Shown here in pieces: positions 9,836 through 19,953 of a stretch of 64,000 nucleotides of DNA. Numbering within the stretch: the first letter of the stretch is position 1; each line of letters starts with the position of its first letter. The position numbers were made by a program, and so were the translations under genes. The notes under the pieces were generated by a model. The model was not told the DNA's origin, made no database searches, and saw only the letters and a program-made list of their open reading frames with translations. This stretch comes from an uncultured Prevotella sp. (lineage in GTDB: Bacteria > Bacteroidota > Bacteroidia > Bacteroidales > Bacteroidaceae), in assembly GCA_947177775.1 (NCBI GenBank), contig CAMWVS010000001.1:1-64000 (forward strand). The letters run 5' to 3'.

Positions 9836-10233
9836 ACTGTTAAAAACTCAGAATAAATCGGACAAATGCCTTCAAATCCTTGCGATATTCTGAAATAAAA
9901 ATCCCGTGGTCGTAAATTCGCGAGTTTTGAGCGTGCATCTTTTATAGTCTGATGAACAGCGTGTTACGGCGAAAACGCCGGAAGTGTGCATTTTTTCGTC
10001 CGCTTTCATTCTGCCGTAAGGGCCTTACGACATTGCAACGGGGCCGTTGTTGGAAGATGACGGGGCTGCCGCCGTCTTCCAACAATGGCCCCGTTGCAAC
10101 CCCGGGAAGCCTTCCTTGGTCGAAGGCGGACATTTTTTTGAAAAAAAATGGGGCCGGAACCATAAAACTCCGGCATTTTTCCAGTATCATCGTTTCTATT
10201 TTGCGATTTTTAAAGTGTTAAATTCCGTGATAT
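9836..10233 (+). repeat. ~400-bp dispersed intergenic element, copy 2
   Basis: Full-length copy on the plus strand, 398 bp against 399 bp in copy 1, with the same ends and internal blocks. The central hairpin arms are 10033-10057 and 10075-10099. The one change relative to copy 1 within the stem gives a G-T pair, so an RNA stem would be kept. It lies in the gene-free stretch 9747-10549. The rest of that stretch (10234-10520) shows nothing beyond a T-rich run near 10460 and a possible TATTTTTG box near 10409. Confidence 0.85.
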
Positions 10234-10520
10234 TATAACGACAGTTTTCCTATCCCTATTCATCCCTGACGGACAACGTCAGAAACATTTCCGTTCCGTG
10301 GCATCAAAAATCCGACACATGCGAAAAACCACCGGAAGAACTCCGACGCTACCGGCCGTAAATCTGCATCGAAGGCCAATGACGAAACCGAAATGACAAA
10401 TAAGCTTATTTTTGCTACCTTTAATACAGTTTTTGGTCATTTAGTGTGAACAAGACCATTTTTTTTTTTAAGAAACTTTAAAAGGCGTTTGAGTTTTCTC
10501 TTATATATCAGAAGTATGTA

Positions 10521-10528
10521 TATCTTTG
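10521..10528 (+). promoter_or_regulatory. -7 box ahead of the ATP-grasp / HAD / ino1 operon
   Basis: TATCTTTG 21 bases before the ATG at 10550. A TTG at the usual distance is not clear, so this is a weaker call. Confidence 0.45.
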
Positions 10529-10549
10529 CCACGAAATTAAAAAATAAGA

Positions 10550-11362
10550 ATGCGCCTACATCATATTTTGGGCATTGGCAGAGCTGAGCGTTACTCCCCT
10601 AATTCGGTGGAAAAAGACGCAGCTATTCTTGCGTGCGTGTGTCATGAACTCACGCATGCGGGCTATGTTGTGGAAACTATCAACGAAACACAGTTGGGAG
10701 AAATCATACCTGACGTCAAAATCTGTATGACAATGGGCCGCAACCCGAAAACTCTGGAACTGCTTGACGCCGCAAGCCGGCGTGGCGTGACAGTAATCAA
10801 CAGTCCGGGGAGTGTCCGGTTGTGCAGTAAGCGCAGAGAGCTTGACACCGTTCTGCGCCGTGCGGGAGTCAGTGTTCCTTTCACGGAAAGCGACAACGGT
10901 TATTGGCTCAAACGGGCCGACGGGACTTCCGAAGGGCCGGGCGACATCCGTTTTGCGGCCGACAGCGAAGAGAGAGACCGCACTATGGAGGAAATGAGAC
11001 GCGAAGGCATCAGCGACGTGATTGTGAGTGCCCATATTCCGGGCGACCTACTGAAGTTCTACGGCGTCAGAGGCTCCGGATTCTTCCGGACATTCTATCC
11101 CGGAGATGACGGCCAATGGAAGTTCTGCGATGAAGAGCGCAACGGCCGCCCCCACCACTACGCATTCAGCATGGATGCGCTCCACGCAATGGCGGAAAAG
11201 GCCGCAGTGGCCTCCGGGACCGTCATCTACGGAGGCGACGCCATAATCGGAGAAGACGGACAGGCAACAGTCATCGATTTCAACGACTGGCCAAGTTTCT
11301 CCCGCTGCCGCGACGAAGCCGCACGGGCCATCGCCGGCGTTATCATGGCGGGACTGGAATGA
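10550..11362 (+). CDS. ATP-grasp fold protein
   Basis: 270 residues with the ATP-grasp layout: an N-terminal Rossmann-like part (to ~100), a segment with NSPGSVRLCSKRRELDTVLRRAGVSVP resembling the start of the ATP-binding part, and the C-terminal metal-binding strand GGDAIIGEDGQATVIDFNDWPSFS. The DFNDWPSFS ending is typical of ATP-grasp ligases and of inositol-phosphate kinases of the ITPK type. It starts the operon with an HAD hydrolase (33 bp gap) and inositol-3-phosphate synthase. The neighbours make an inositol- or sugar-phosphate substrate plausible, but the substrate cannot be read from sequence. Confidence 0.7.
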   Translation: MRLHHILGIGRAERYSPNSVEKDAAILACVCHELTHAGYVVETINETQLGEIIPDVKICMTMGRNPKTLELLDAASRRGVTVINSPGSVRLCSKRRELDTVLRRAGVSVPFTESDNGYWLKRADGTSEGPGDIRFAADSEERDRTMEEMRREGISDVIVSAHIPGDLLKFYGVRGSGFFRTFYPGDDGQWKFCDEERNGRPHHYAFSMDALHAMAEKAAVASGTVIYGGDAIIGEDGQATVIDFNDWPSFSRCRDEAARAIAGVIMAGLE

Positions 11363-11395
11363 CAAACTACAATCAGAAAAAGAACACTATATACA

Positions 11396-12103
11396 ATGAC
11401 AGACATACAGAAAGACACCAAAGGATATATATTCGACTATGGCGGCACGCTCGACACCGGCGGATGCCATTGGGGCAAAAGGATATGGCACGCCTACGTG
11501 AAATGTAATGTTCCGGTCGGCGAAGAGCTGTTCCGTGAGGCATACGTATATGCCGAACGGGAACTCGGACGCAACCCCATCATCCAACCCGACTATACGT
11601 TCCGCAAGACGCTTGACGTCAAAATCCGAATAGAAATGGAATATATTTCGGAAAAAGTCCAGAAGTTTGACGCCAGCCTGTGGCATGCTCCCGTTCTGAA
11701 CATGCTCTATGAGGCAACACGCGAGGAAACAGCCCGCAGCAGACGCGTTCTCGAGTGTATCGGCAGCCGGAATCCTATGGTGCTGGTGAGCAATTTCTAC
11801 GGCAATATAGCCACTGTCCTCCGGGAGTTCGGGCTGGACGGCTTATTCGGAAGCATCGTGGAAAGTGCCGTTGTCGGTGTCCGCAAGCCGGACCCGCGCA
11901 TATTCACTCTGGGAGTTGAAACACTCGGAATGAAACCCGGGGAAGTAACAGTCGTCGGCGACAGCTACGACAAGGATATCGTACCTGCCCGTAAAGCCGG
12001 ATGCCGGACGATATGGATGAAGGGAGAAGGATGGACGGACAACGAACCGGAAGACATGACAGCAGCCGACATGATAATCGGCAAGCTGGACGAACTGATA
12101 TAA
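11396..12103 (+). CDS. HAD-superfamily hydrolase
   Basis: 235-residue haloacid-dehalogenase-fold protein. Motif I is FDYGGTLD with nucleophile Asp14; the usual second Asp (position 16) is Gly, as in some sugar-phosphatases. Motif II is LVSNF, motif III is VRKPDPRIF with the Lys, and motif IV is VVGDSYDKDI. The cap-type insert between motifs I and II is alpha-helical. It is the middle gene between an ATP-grasp protein and inositol-3-phosphate synthase, so an inositol-phosphate phosphatase is an attractive but unproven assignment. Confidence 0.8.
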   Translation: MTDIQKDTKGYIFDYGGTLDTGGCHWGKRIWHAYVKCNVPVGEELFREAYVYAERELGRNPIIQPDYTFRKTLDVKIRIEMEYISEKVQKFDASLWHAPVLNMLYEATREETARSRRVLECIGSRNPMVLVSNFYGNIATVLREFGLDGLFGSIVESAVVGVRKPDPRIFTLGVETLGMKPGEVTVVGDSYDKDIVPARKAGCRTIWMKGEGWTDNEPEDMTAADMIIGKLDELI

Positions 12104-12134
12104 TACAACATATTTTTATATACAAATCAAGGTA

Positions 12135-13463
12135 ATGAAACAAACTAATGTAAAGCCGGCTGACGGCAAATTAGGAATTCTCGTCGTGGGCAACGGTGCC
12201 GTTTCCACGACATTCATGACTGGTGTACTCATGACCCGCCGCGGACTGGCCAAGCCTGTCGGTTCAATGACGCAGTATGACAAGATACGTGTCGGCAAGG
12301 GTAACGACAAAAAATATCTCGCTTACGACGAGATTGTGCCGCTGACCAAGCTGGACGATATCGTTTTCGGCACATGGGACGTATATCCCCAAAACGCCTA
12401 TCAGGCAGCTATGTATGCCGAGGTTCTCAAGGAGAAAGACATCAACCCCGTGAAGGACGAGCTGGAGAAAATCGTCCCCATGAAGGCCGCTTTCGACAAG
12501 AATTACGCAAAGCGTCTTGACGGCGACAACGTCAAGGACTGCAAGACACGCTGGGAGATGGTCGAGGCTCTGCGTGAGGACATACGCACGTTCAAGGAGA
12601 AGAACGGCTGCGCACGCATCGTCGTTCTTTGGGCTGCCTCAACGGAAATCTATGTTCCGGTATATGAGCCTGTCCACAACACTCTGGAGGCACTCGAAAA
12701 GGCCATGAAAGAGGACGACCGCGAACACATCGCACCGTCTATGTGCTACGCCTACGCCGCACTGGCCGAGGGAGCACCGTTCATCATGGGCGCCCCCAAC
12801 ACCACGGTTGACATCCCCGCCATGTGGGAGCTGGCCGAGAAGACAAAGATGCCTATCGCCGGCAAGGACTTCAAAACCGGTCAGACGCTCGTCAAGAGCG
12901 GTTTTTCACCCATCATCGGAACCCGCTGTCTGGGTCTGAGCGGATGGTTCTCGACAAACATCCTCGGCAACCGCGACGGTCTCGTGCTCGACGAACCGGC
13001 CAACTTCCGCACGAAGGAGGTCAGCAAGCTCTCAACACTGGAGACAATCCTGAAGCCGGAAGCACAGCCCGACCTCTACGGCCATGGCAACGACGAGGAC
13101 ACACAGTACTACCACAAGGTGCGCATCAACTACTATCCGCCGCGCAACGACAACAAAGAAGGCTGGGATAACATCGACATCTTCGGATGGATGGGCTATC
13201 CCATGCAGATCAAGATCAACTTCCTCTGCCGCGACTCCATCCTTGCCGCTCCGCTCTGCCTTGACCTCTGTCTGCTGAGCGACCTTGCCGCACGCGCCGG
13301 ACGCTACGGAACACAGCGCTTCCTGAGCTTCTATCTGAAGAGCCCGATGCACGACTATACACGTGGCGAGGAACCCGTCAACCACCTCTATCAGCAGTAC
13401 ACGATGCTGAAGAACGCCATCCGCGAGATGGGCGGCTACGAGGCTGACGAGGAAATCGACTGA
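12135..13463 (+). CDS. ino1: myo-inositol-1-phosphate synthase
   Basis: NAD-dependent isomerisation of glucose-6-phosphate to 1L-myo-inositol 1-phosphate, the entry to inositol lipids. The 442 residues match the bacterial family. The NAD-binding GNGAVSTTFMTGV is near 17-29 and the conserved GTRCLGLSGWFSTNILGNRDG and lysine-rich active-site segments are present (about 276-300). No CDP-alcohol phosphatidyltransferase lies beside it here. It is the third gene of a tight cluster and is followed by a purine/pyrimidine hairpin. Confidence 0.93.
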   Translation: MKQTNVKPADGKLGILVVGNGAVSTTFMTGVLMTRRGLAKPVGSMTQYDKIRVGKGNDKKYLAYDEIVPLTKLDDIVFGTWDVYPQNAYQAAMYAEVLKEKDINPVKDELEKIVPMKAAFDKNYAKRLDGDNVKDCKTRWEMVEALREDIRTFKEKNGCARIVVLWAASTEIYVPVYEPVHNTLEALEKAMKEDDREHIAPSMCYAYAALAEGAPFIMGAPNTTVDIPAMWELAEKTKMPIAGKDFKTGQTLVKSGFSPIIGTRCLGLSGWFSTNILGNRDGLVLDEPANFRTKEVSKLSTLETILKPEAQPDLYGHGNDEDTQYYHKVRINYYPPRNDNKEGWDNIDIFGWMGYPMQIKINFLCRDSILAAPLCLDLCLLSDLAARAGRYGTQRFLSFYLKSPMHDYTRGEEPVNHLYQQYTMLKNAIREMGGYEADEEID

Positions 13464-13485
13464 TAACATTTTTCCGAGGAGTGAG

Positions 13486-13579
13486 GAGTAGGAAACGGGG
13501 AGCGGGATATGCTTGTGCGGAATAGTCATTCCGGCAGAAACACATCTCCCTCCTCTCTCCTCACTTCCCACTCCTCTCC
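13486..13579. repeat. degenerate hairpin with GAGGAGTGAG-type arms
   Basis: A purine-rich arm (from 13486, GAGGAGTGAGGAGTAGG) and a pyrimidine-rich arm (ending 13579, CTCACTTCCCACTCCTCTCC) flank a loop with its own small inverted repeat (CGGAATAGTCATTCCG). The architecture matches the hairpins at 22218 and 41748, but the arm sequence differs. It could terminate the ino1 transcript. Confidence 0.6.
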
Positions 13580-13596
13580 TTTTAAGATAAAAAGAT

Positions 13597-16230
13597 TTGG
13601 ATAATCACAGGACTACATATTTATTGTCATTACTGCTGGTCATGCTGACGGCACTGCCTTTGCATGCACAGCTGACAGGATATGTCATCGACGACGCGAC
13701 GGGTGACAGCATCCCATACGCCAGCGTGATATACAAGGGACACGACATCGCTGTGGTGTCAAACCTCAGCGGACGCTACAGCATAGCACGCCACGACGGA
13801 TGGCAACTGACGTTCAGCGCTGTGGGATATGTGCCTCAGATACTGACCGTCAGCGCCAAGACGAAGAACCGGACCGACGTGCGTCTGAAACCGGACACAC
13901 GCACCCTAAAAGAAGTGACCGTCAAAACGAAACGCCAGCGCTACAGCCGTAAGAACAATCCAGCCGTAGAGCTGATGAAGAAGGTCATCGAAAAGAAGAA
14001 ACAGACAGACCTGAGCAACCGTGACTTCTACCAATACAACAAATACCAGAAGCTCACGATGGCCCTCAACGACATAACGGAGGAGCGGCTGAACTCCCCG
14101 AGATTCAAGAAAGCGGCATGGCTGCGCGATCAGGTGGAGCTGTGCCCGTACAACAAGAAACTGATTCTGCCGCTGACGGTAGACGAAACCGTCACGCAAA
14201 AGATATACCGGAAAAGCCCTCACACGGAAAAGGACATTGTCAAGGGACAGAACTCCTCCGGCGTCAACGAGCTGTTCCAGACGGGCGACATCCTCACCAC
14301 CGTGCTAAAAGACGTCTTTACCGACGTCAACATATATGACGACCAAGTGCGCCTGCTGCAGTATCCGTTCACTTCGCCTATAGGCAAAGACGCCATAGCT
14401 TTCTACCGCTACTACATCGAAGACACCATCTATGTGGACCGCGACAAGTGCATACACCTCCACTTCCTGCCCAACAACCAGCAGGATTTCGGCTTCCGGG
14501 GCGACATCTACGTCCTTGCCGACTCTTCATATCAGGTCAAGCGCTGCGAGCTGACCATCCCGAAAAAGAGCGACGTCAACTTCGTGGAGAACCTCCGCGT
14601 GGAACAGGAATTCACAATGCTGCCCGACAGCAGCTGGGTTCTTACGGTTGACGACATGATTGCCGAGCTGAAGATAGCGAGCTTCATACAAAAGGCCGTC
14701 GTCATACGCACCACCCGATTGAGCGACTACGCCTTCGACGACCTGCCGCGACAGCTCTTCAAGGGCAAGGCACGGGAGGTCAAGGAGGCCGACGCCATGA
14801 TGCGTGACGACGAGTTCTGGAACAAATACCGTCAAGTGAATCTCACCAAAAGCGAGAGCAAGATGGACGCGTTCGTCCACAACCTCGAACAGATAAAAGG
14901 GTTCAAATACATCATCTTCGGCGCAAGGGCCTTTATAGAGAACTTCGTGGAAACAGGCAACCCGAGCAAAATTGACCTCGGCCCCATCAACACGATGCTG
15001 ACGAGCAACAGCATTGATGGTTTCAGAACGCGAATAAGCGCCCAGACAACGGCAAAACTGCACAAACAGATTTTCGGCGCGGGCTATTACGCCCACGGAT
15101 GGGGCAGCCACAAGAACTACTATAAGGGCGAGTTCATCTATTCCTTCAACAAGAAGGAGTATCTGCCGCGCGAGTTCCCCAAGCACACGCTGTCCGCCAT
15201 GTCGACATTTGACGTCTGCTCGCCGTCCGACAAGTTCATGCGTACGGACAAGGACAACGTCTTCACGTCGTTCAAGTGGACAAAAGTTGACGCCATGATG
15301 TTCTACAACCGTCAGGAACTGACCTACGAGAGGGAGGAAGATTGGGGCTTCAAGACAACCGTTGCGATGAAGACGGAAGAGAACGAGGCCTGCGGAAATC
15401 TCTATTTCACGCCGATGAACGAGTGGACGGCATGGTCGAAACAGCCCTCCGTTGACGCTTCGTCAACAGCAACAGGCGCAGGTCAGACCGCCGCAACGGC
15501 TCCGTCGGCCGCCCGTCCGTCACACTTCTTCCGCACGACAGAACTCCGGGCCGAACTGAGATTCGCCCCGGGCGAAACATACATCAACACCAAGCAGAGA
15601 CGGCTGAAAATAAATCTCGACGCTCCGGTGTTCACCATTGGCCACACGCTCGGTCTGAAAGACATCCTCGGAGGCGACTACCGCTACAACTATACGGAAC
15701 TGAGCATCTACAAGCGCTTCTGGATGAAGAGCTGGGGAAAGATTGACTGCTACGTGCGTGGCGGCATACAGTGGGACAAAGTGCCTTTCCCGCTGCTCTG
15801 CATGCCGGCCACCAACCTTTCATACATCATTCAGGACCAGACATTCCAGCTCATAAACAACATGGAATTCCTCAACGACCGCTTCGTCAGCGCGGAGGTC
15901 AGCTGGGACTTCAACGGCAAGCTCTTCAACCGTATTCCGCTCATCAAGAAGCTGAAATGGCGCGAATATCTCGCCGTGAGATGCCTGTGGGGCGACCTGA
16001 GCGACAAGAACAACCCCTATCTGGCCCAAAACGCCAACGACGGAGTGCTGATGATGTTCCCCGAAGAATCCCACATAATGAATCCGGAGGTTCCCTACGT
16101 TGAAGTCTCGGCCGGCATACACAACATATTCAAGATAGTGCACATTGAATATACACGGCGTCTCAACTATCTCGATCTGCCAACGGCCCACAAGCATGGC
16201 ATACGCTTCATGATAAGAATGACCTTCTGA
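13597..16230 (+). CDS. DUF5686 outer-membrane protein with carboxypeptidase-regulatory-like domain
   Basis: 877 residues. A TTG start is used here because an in-frame stop lies three codons upstream and the first ATG (residue 16) would destroy the signal peptide (ending PLHAQ, ~25). Residues ~26-100 form a CarboxypepD_reg-like beta-sandwich (LTGYVIDDATGDSIPYASVIYKG). The remainder is the DUF5686 region with a beta-strand-rich C-terminal half ending in Phe, as in outer-membrane barrels. A short low-complexity Ala/Thr/Ser stretch lies near 625-650. The function of the family is unknown; location in the outer membrane is inferred. Confidence 0.85.
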   Translation: MDNHRTTYLLSLLLVMLTALPLHAQLTGYVIDDATGDSIPYASVIYKGHDIAVVSNLSGRYSIARHDGWQLTFSAVGYVPQILTVSAKTKNRTDVRLKPDTRTLKEVTVKTKRQRYSRKNNPAVELMKKVIEKKKQTDLSNRDFYQYNKYQKLTMALNDITEERLNSPRFKKAAWLRDQVELCPYNKKLILPLTVDETVTQKIYRKSPHTEKDIVKGQNSSGVNELFQTGDILTTVLKDVFTDVNIYDDQVRLLQYPFTSPIGKDAIAFYRYYIEDTIYVDRDKCIHLHFLPNNQQDFGFRGDIYVLADSSYQVKRCELTIPKKSDVNFVENLRVEQEFTMLPDSSWVLTVDDMIAELKIASFIQKAVVIRTTRLSDYAFDDLPRQLFKGKAREVKEADAMMRDDEFWNKYRQVNLTKSESKMDAFVHNLEQIKGFKYIIFGARAFIENFVETGNPSKIDLGPINTMLTSNSIDGFRTRISAQTTAKLHKQIFGAGYYAHGWGSHKNYYKGEFIYSFNKKEYLPREFPKHTLSAMSTFDVCSPSDKFMRTDKDNVFTSFKWTKVDAMMFYNRQELTYEREEDWGFKTTVAMKTEENEACGNLYFTPMNEWTAWSKQPSVDASSTATGAGQTAATAPSAARPSHFFRTTELRAELRFAPGETYINTKQRRLKINLDAPVFTIGHTLGLKDILGGDYRYNYTELSIYKRFWMKSWGKIDCYVRGGIQWDKVPFPLLCMPATNLSYIIQDQTFQLINNMEFLNDRFVSAEVSWDFNGKLFNRIPLIKKLKWREYLAVRCLWGDLSDKNNPYLAQNANDGVLMMFPEESHIMNPEVPYVEVSAGIHNIFKIVHIEYTRRLNYLDLPTAHKHGIRFMIRMTF

Positions 16231-16346
16231 GACACAACGTCATGAAGCCGCCGTGAGACCTGCGGAGGAAAAGAAATTTCCACATAATGCAACTTTCTCA
16301 TGACTCTTTCCGTCAAACAGTCATACAGACATAAAGGAAAGAGAAC

Positions 16347-17135
16347 ATGAGAAAGTTTTTTTTATTTCTACTGGCAATCTCCGCCATCGCCGTATGTGAG
16401 GCGAAAAGCAAGAAGGTGGCAGCAACGACTGAGAACCGCAATGTTGCAACCTTCAAGCGAATCAGTATGAGCGGGCCCATCGACGTCATCTACACGCAAG
16501 GCCCGAAGTGCTCTGTGAAAGTGACATCCCCAAAGGAACAGATGAAAAACGTCAGGACCGGTGTCAAGGACGGCACGCTATTCGTCTCGTATGAAGGCAA
16601 AAACGGCATGTCATTCACGGTAAACAACCTCAGCAATATACTCAGGGCGATTGGCGGCGAAAATTCCGCTACTGACGGAATAACGGTCTATGTCACCTCT
16701 CCTGATATCATAGAAATCAGCCTCACGGGTTCCGGGGATTTCGTTAGCCGCAACAGAATTGATACGGACAAGATGGTTTTGCGGTTGCGTGGGTCCGGCG
16801 ACATTACACTCCATGACATAATCTGCGATGATATGGACACCGAACTTGTTGGGAGCGGCGACATCAAACTGCCGAAAACCGACGTTCTACGCTCCAAAAT
16901 ATCACTCGTAGGAAGCGGCGACATCGAAATAAACCAAAGAAACACGCGACACACGGAAATCTCGCTGAAAGGCTCGGGAGACATCAGCGTTACTTTCGCC
17001 GGCAGCAAATGCGGCACGGCAAATGCGAGCCTTTACGGTTCCGGAGACATAACCCTGAGCGGACAGCTGAAATCACTCAAAAAGACAAGCAGAGGAAGCG
17101 GTGATTTCCATACACGCAATCTGACCGAGAAATGA
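16347..17135 (+). CDS. DUF2807 (head GIN domain) exported beta-helix protein
   Basis: 262 residues with a signal peptide (about 1-19). The DUF2807 head/GIN fold follows, with repeated GSGD motifs (at least six GSGDI/GSGDF turns between about 130 and 257) that should stack as a right-handed beta-helix. Family members are surface or periplasmic proteins of unknown role, sometimes called putative adhesins. It is isolated between DUF5686 and htrA; no promoter was recognised confidently. Confidence 0.88.
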   Translation: MRKFFLFLLAISAIAVCEAKSKKVAATTENRNVATFKRISMSGPIDVIYTQGPKCSVKVTSPKEQMKNVRTGVKDGTLFVSYEGKNGMSFTVNNLSNILRAIGGENSATDGITVYVTSPDIIEISLTGSGDFVSRNRIDTDKMVLRLRGSGDITLHDIICDDMDTELVGSGDIKLPKTDVLRSKISLVGSGDIEINQRNTRHTEISLKGSGDISVTFAGSKCGTANASLYGSGDITLSGQLKSLKKTSRGSGDFHTRNLTEK

Positions 17136-17287
17136 CATGATGGCAGCCGGCAGACAGGTTCGGTCAACAGTTTAAACATTTGTAAAATTCCGTCACAACT
17201 GCGCAAACAGCCGTTAATGGCCGTTTGCAAATTGTTAAATTGCGACAAATAAAAACGACAAACTGGCATAAAAAGGATTTTTGCTTA

Positions 17288-17295
17288 TATATTTG
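17288..17295 (+). promoter_or_regulatory. -7 box of htrA
   Basis: TATATTTG about 50 bases before the ATG; a partner upstream element is not clear. Confidence 0.5.
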
Positions 17296-17344
17296 CACGC
17301 AGAAAACAGGAATAACATAACGTATAAACAAAAACAGAACAAAG

Positions 17345-18811
17345 ATGAAAAAGATTGCAAACTATCTCTTGCCGGCGATTTGCCTTGTTGCTGTAGTATT
17401 TTCCGTAGCAGCTTTCAATAAGGCCGGAGCCGCCACACCGGCAGCCGCCGTACCGGCAGGCCAGCCTGTCGACCTGACCGTGGCCGCAGAGAAGGCTCTG
17501 CCTTCCGTCGTACATATCAAGTATGTGCAGAATAGCAAGATCAAGACCGTGGAAGTACAGAGTGACCCGTTCAGCGATTTCTTCTCCGATCCGTTCGGCG
17601 GTTTCTTCGGACGCGGAAACGGAGGAACACAGAAGCGCCAGGTCCAGACTCCCAAGAAAACAGCCACCGGCTCGGGCGTGATTATCTCGACCGATGGATA
17701 TATCGTGACCAACAACCACGTTGTGGACGGTGCCGACGAGCTGACCGTAACACTCAACGACAATCAGGAACATTCGGCACGCATCATAGGAACGGACAAG
17801 ACGACCGATCTCGCCCTCATCAAGATTGACGGCAAGAACCTCCCCGCCATCACTATCGCCAACAGCGACGACATCAAGGTGGGCGAATGGGTGCTCGCCG
17901 TGGGTAACCCGCTCGGTCTTAACAACACCGTTACGGCAGGTATCGTCAGCGCCAAAGCCCGCTCGCTCGGTGCCAACGGTGTGGAATCGTTCATCCAGAC
18001 GGACGCCGCCATCAACGCCGGCAACTCCGGCGGTGCGCTGGTCAACACCCGCGGTGAACTGGTGGGCATCAACGCCATGCTCTACTCACAGACCGGCTCA
18101 TACAGCGGCTATGGCTTTGCCATCCCGACAACCATTATGAACAAGGTTGTTGACGACCTGAAGAAATACGGAACGGTACAGCGCGCCATGATCGGCATAC
18201 AGGGCATTGACGTAAAGAACTATGTTGACAGCCAGAAAGACCAGGGCAAAGAGATTGACCTCGGCACAATGGAGGGCATCTATGTGGCCAAGGTCATTGA
18301 CGACGGAGCTGCCGCCGACGCCGGAATCAAGGAAGGCGACGTCATCACAGCCGTAGACGGACAGAAGGTGACACGCATGGCTGAACTTCAGGAAATCATT
18401 GCCCGCAAGCGTCCGGGCGACAAACTCTCGCTGACCTTCCTGCACAACAAGAAGAAGTCGACCGAGACCGTGACGCTCAAGAACGAGCAAGGCAACACCA
18501 AGGTGGTCAAGAACGCTGACCTCGACGTGCTCGGCGCAAACTTCCGCGAAATCACCGACGCCCAGAAGAAGCAACTCAACATCGGCTACGGACTGGAAGT
18601 CATCAAGGTGGACAACGGAAAGATGAAGGAGGCAGGCATCAGCCGCGGATTCATCATCCAGCGCGTGAACAACCAGACGGTCAGAACCATCGACGAACTG
18701 CAGGACATCGTCAAGGAAGCGTCAACCAGCAAGGAGCCTGTCCTCTACATCCAGGGAATCTATCCCACAGGCAAGAAGACCTACTTTGCCGTACCGCTGA
18801 CAAGCGAATAG
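17345..18811 (+). CDS. degP: periplasmic Do/HtrA serine protease
   Basis: Envelope quality-control protease/chaperone. 488 residues with an N-terminal export signal, the trypsin-like protease domain and two PDZ domains (about 275-370 and 390-480). The triad is complete: His125 (NNHVVDGADE), Asp155 (TDLALIK) and Ser228 (NAGNSGGALVN). The phenylalanine/glycine-rich loop at about 74-95 is typical of Bacteroidetes HtrA. It is monocistronic, followed by a strong terminator at 18845, and lies upstream of the primary sigma gene. Confidence 0.96.
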   Translation: MKKIANYLLPAICLVAVVFSVAAFNKAGAATPAAAVPAGQPVDLTVAAEKALPSVVHIKYVQNSKIKTVEVQSDPFSDFFSDPFGGFFGRGNGGTQKRQVQTPKKTATGSGVIISTDGYIVTNNHVVDGADELTVTLNDNQEHSARIIGTDKTTDLALIKIDGKNLPAITIANSDDIKVGEWVLAVGNPLGLNNTVTAGIVSAKARSLGANGVESFIQTDAAINAGNSGGALVNTRGELVGINAMLYSQTGSYSGYGFAIPTTIMNKVVDDLKKYGTVQRAMIGIQGIDVKNYVDSQKDQGKEIDLGTMEGIYVAKVIDDGAAADAGIKEGDVITAVDGQKVTRMAELQEIIARKRPGDKLSLTFLHNKKKSTETVTLKNEQGNTKVVKNADLDVLGANFREITDAQKKQLNIGYGLEVIKVDNGKMKEAGISRGFIIQRVNNQTVRTIDELQDIVKEASTSKEPVLYIQGIYPTGKKTYFAVPLTSE

Positions 18812-18844
18812 ACAACGGATACCAAACTCTACCATATTCACGAT

Positions 18845-18888
18845 GGAGGCAGAAACCGACCGCAAGGCGTTTCTGCCTCCGTTTTTTA
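18845..18888 (+). terminator. terminator after htrA
   Basis: A 12-bp stem (GGAGGCAGAAAC with GTTTCTGCCTCC) is followed by GTTTTTTAT, 33 bp after the stop. Confidence 0.9.
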
Positions 18889-19028
18889 TGCCGCGAGCGC
18901 TTTTATCATCAGGCATAAATAAACCGGAAGCAAAGACTCCGGGACGGGAAGTTGAAAAGAAAGTCCCTCCCCTATCTCCTCATTATCACTTTTTTGCATT
19001 CTCCGTCAATCCTTTTAGCAGATTTCCC

Positions 19029-19059
19029 TTTGCACTTCAAAAAAAAACTTTTAACTTTG
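19029..19059 (+). promoter_or_regulatory. promoter of the primary sigma factor gene
   Basis: TTTG at 19029-19032 and TAACTTTG at 19052-19059 are separated by 19 bases. The predicted start is about 16 bases before the ATG. Confidence 0.7.
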
Positions 19060-19081
19060 CAACTATATAAACTTAACGCCA

Positions 19082-19945
19082 ATGAGACAACTGAAAATCA
19101 CAAAATCAATTACCAACCGTGAAAGTGCGTCTCTTGAGAAATATTTGCAGGAGATCGGTAAGGAAGAGCTTCTCACTGTAGAAGAAGAAGTGGAGTTGGC
19201 ACAGCGAATCCGGAAGGGAGACCGAAGGGCGCTGGACAAACTTACCAAGGCCAATCTGCGCTTTGTTGTCTCTGTGGCCAAACAATATCAGAACCAAGGG
19301 CTCAGCCTTCCGGACCTCATCAACGAAGGTAATGTCGGACTTATCAAAGCCGCGAAAAAGTTCGACGAGACACGCGGTTTCAAGTTTATATCATACGCCG
19401 TCTGGTGGATACGCCAGAACATCCTTCAGGCCATAGCCGAACAGAGCCGTATCGTAAGGCTTCCGCTCAATCAGGTCGGGTCGATGAACAAGATAAACCG
19501 GGCGCTCAACAAGTTCGAACAGGAAAACGAGCGCCGTCCGTCTATTGAGGAAATATCTGAAGAGATAAACATCCCGACAGACAAAATAGACGACGCAATG
19601 AAGACAACAGGACGTCACGTGTCCGTAGACGCACCATTCTCCGAGGGTGAAGAAGGCGGATTGCTGGACGTGTTGGTCAACAGTGACTCACCTATGGCCG
19701 ACAAACAGCTCGTGATGGAATCACTGAGAGCTGAAATAAACAACGTGTTGCAATGTCTCAACGAACGCGAACGCAGTATCGTCGAATCATTCTATGGCAT
19801 CAACCGTCCGGAAATGACGCTCGACGAAATCGGAACAAAATACGGATTGACACGCGAACGCGTCAGACAGATAAAGGAAAAAGCTATCAGACAGCTGAGA
19901 AAGAACACGAACAATCATCTGCTAAAATCTTATTTAGGACAATAA
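19082..19945 (+). CDS. rpoD: primary RNA polymerase sigma factor, Bacteroidetes RpoD type
   Basis: 287 residues, much shorter than proteobacterial RpoD because region 1.1 and the non-conserved insert are absent, as in the Bacteroidetes housekeeping sigma. Region 1.2 starts near [19 protein letters not shown]. Region 2 contains [35 protein letters not shown], region 3 follows, and region 4 holds the [25 protein letters not shown]. This is the factor expected to read the TAnnTTTG boxes noted across the window. The next gene starts 8 bp after the stop. Confidence 0.96.
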   Translation: MRQLKITKSITNRESASLEKYLQEIGKEELLTVEEEVELAQRIRKGDRRALDKLTKANLRFVVSVAKQYQNQGLSLPDLINEGNVGLIKAAKKFDETRGFKFISYAVWWIRQNILQAIAEQSRIVRLPLNQVGSMNKINRALNKFEQENERRPSIEEISEEINIPTDKIDDAMKTTGRHVSVDAPFSEGEEGGLLDVLVNSDSPMADKQLVMESLRAEINNVLQCLNERERSIVESFYGINRPEMTLDEIGTKYGLTRERVRQIKEKAIRQLRKNTNNHLLKSYLGQ

Positions 19946-19953
19946 AACATAAA

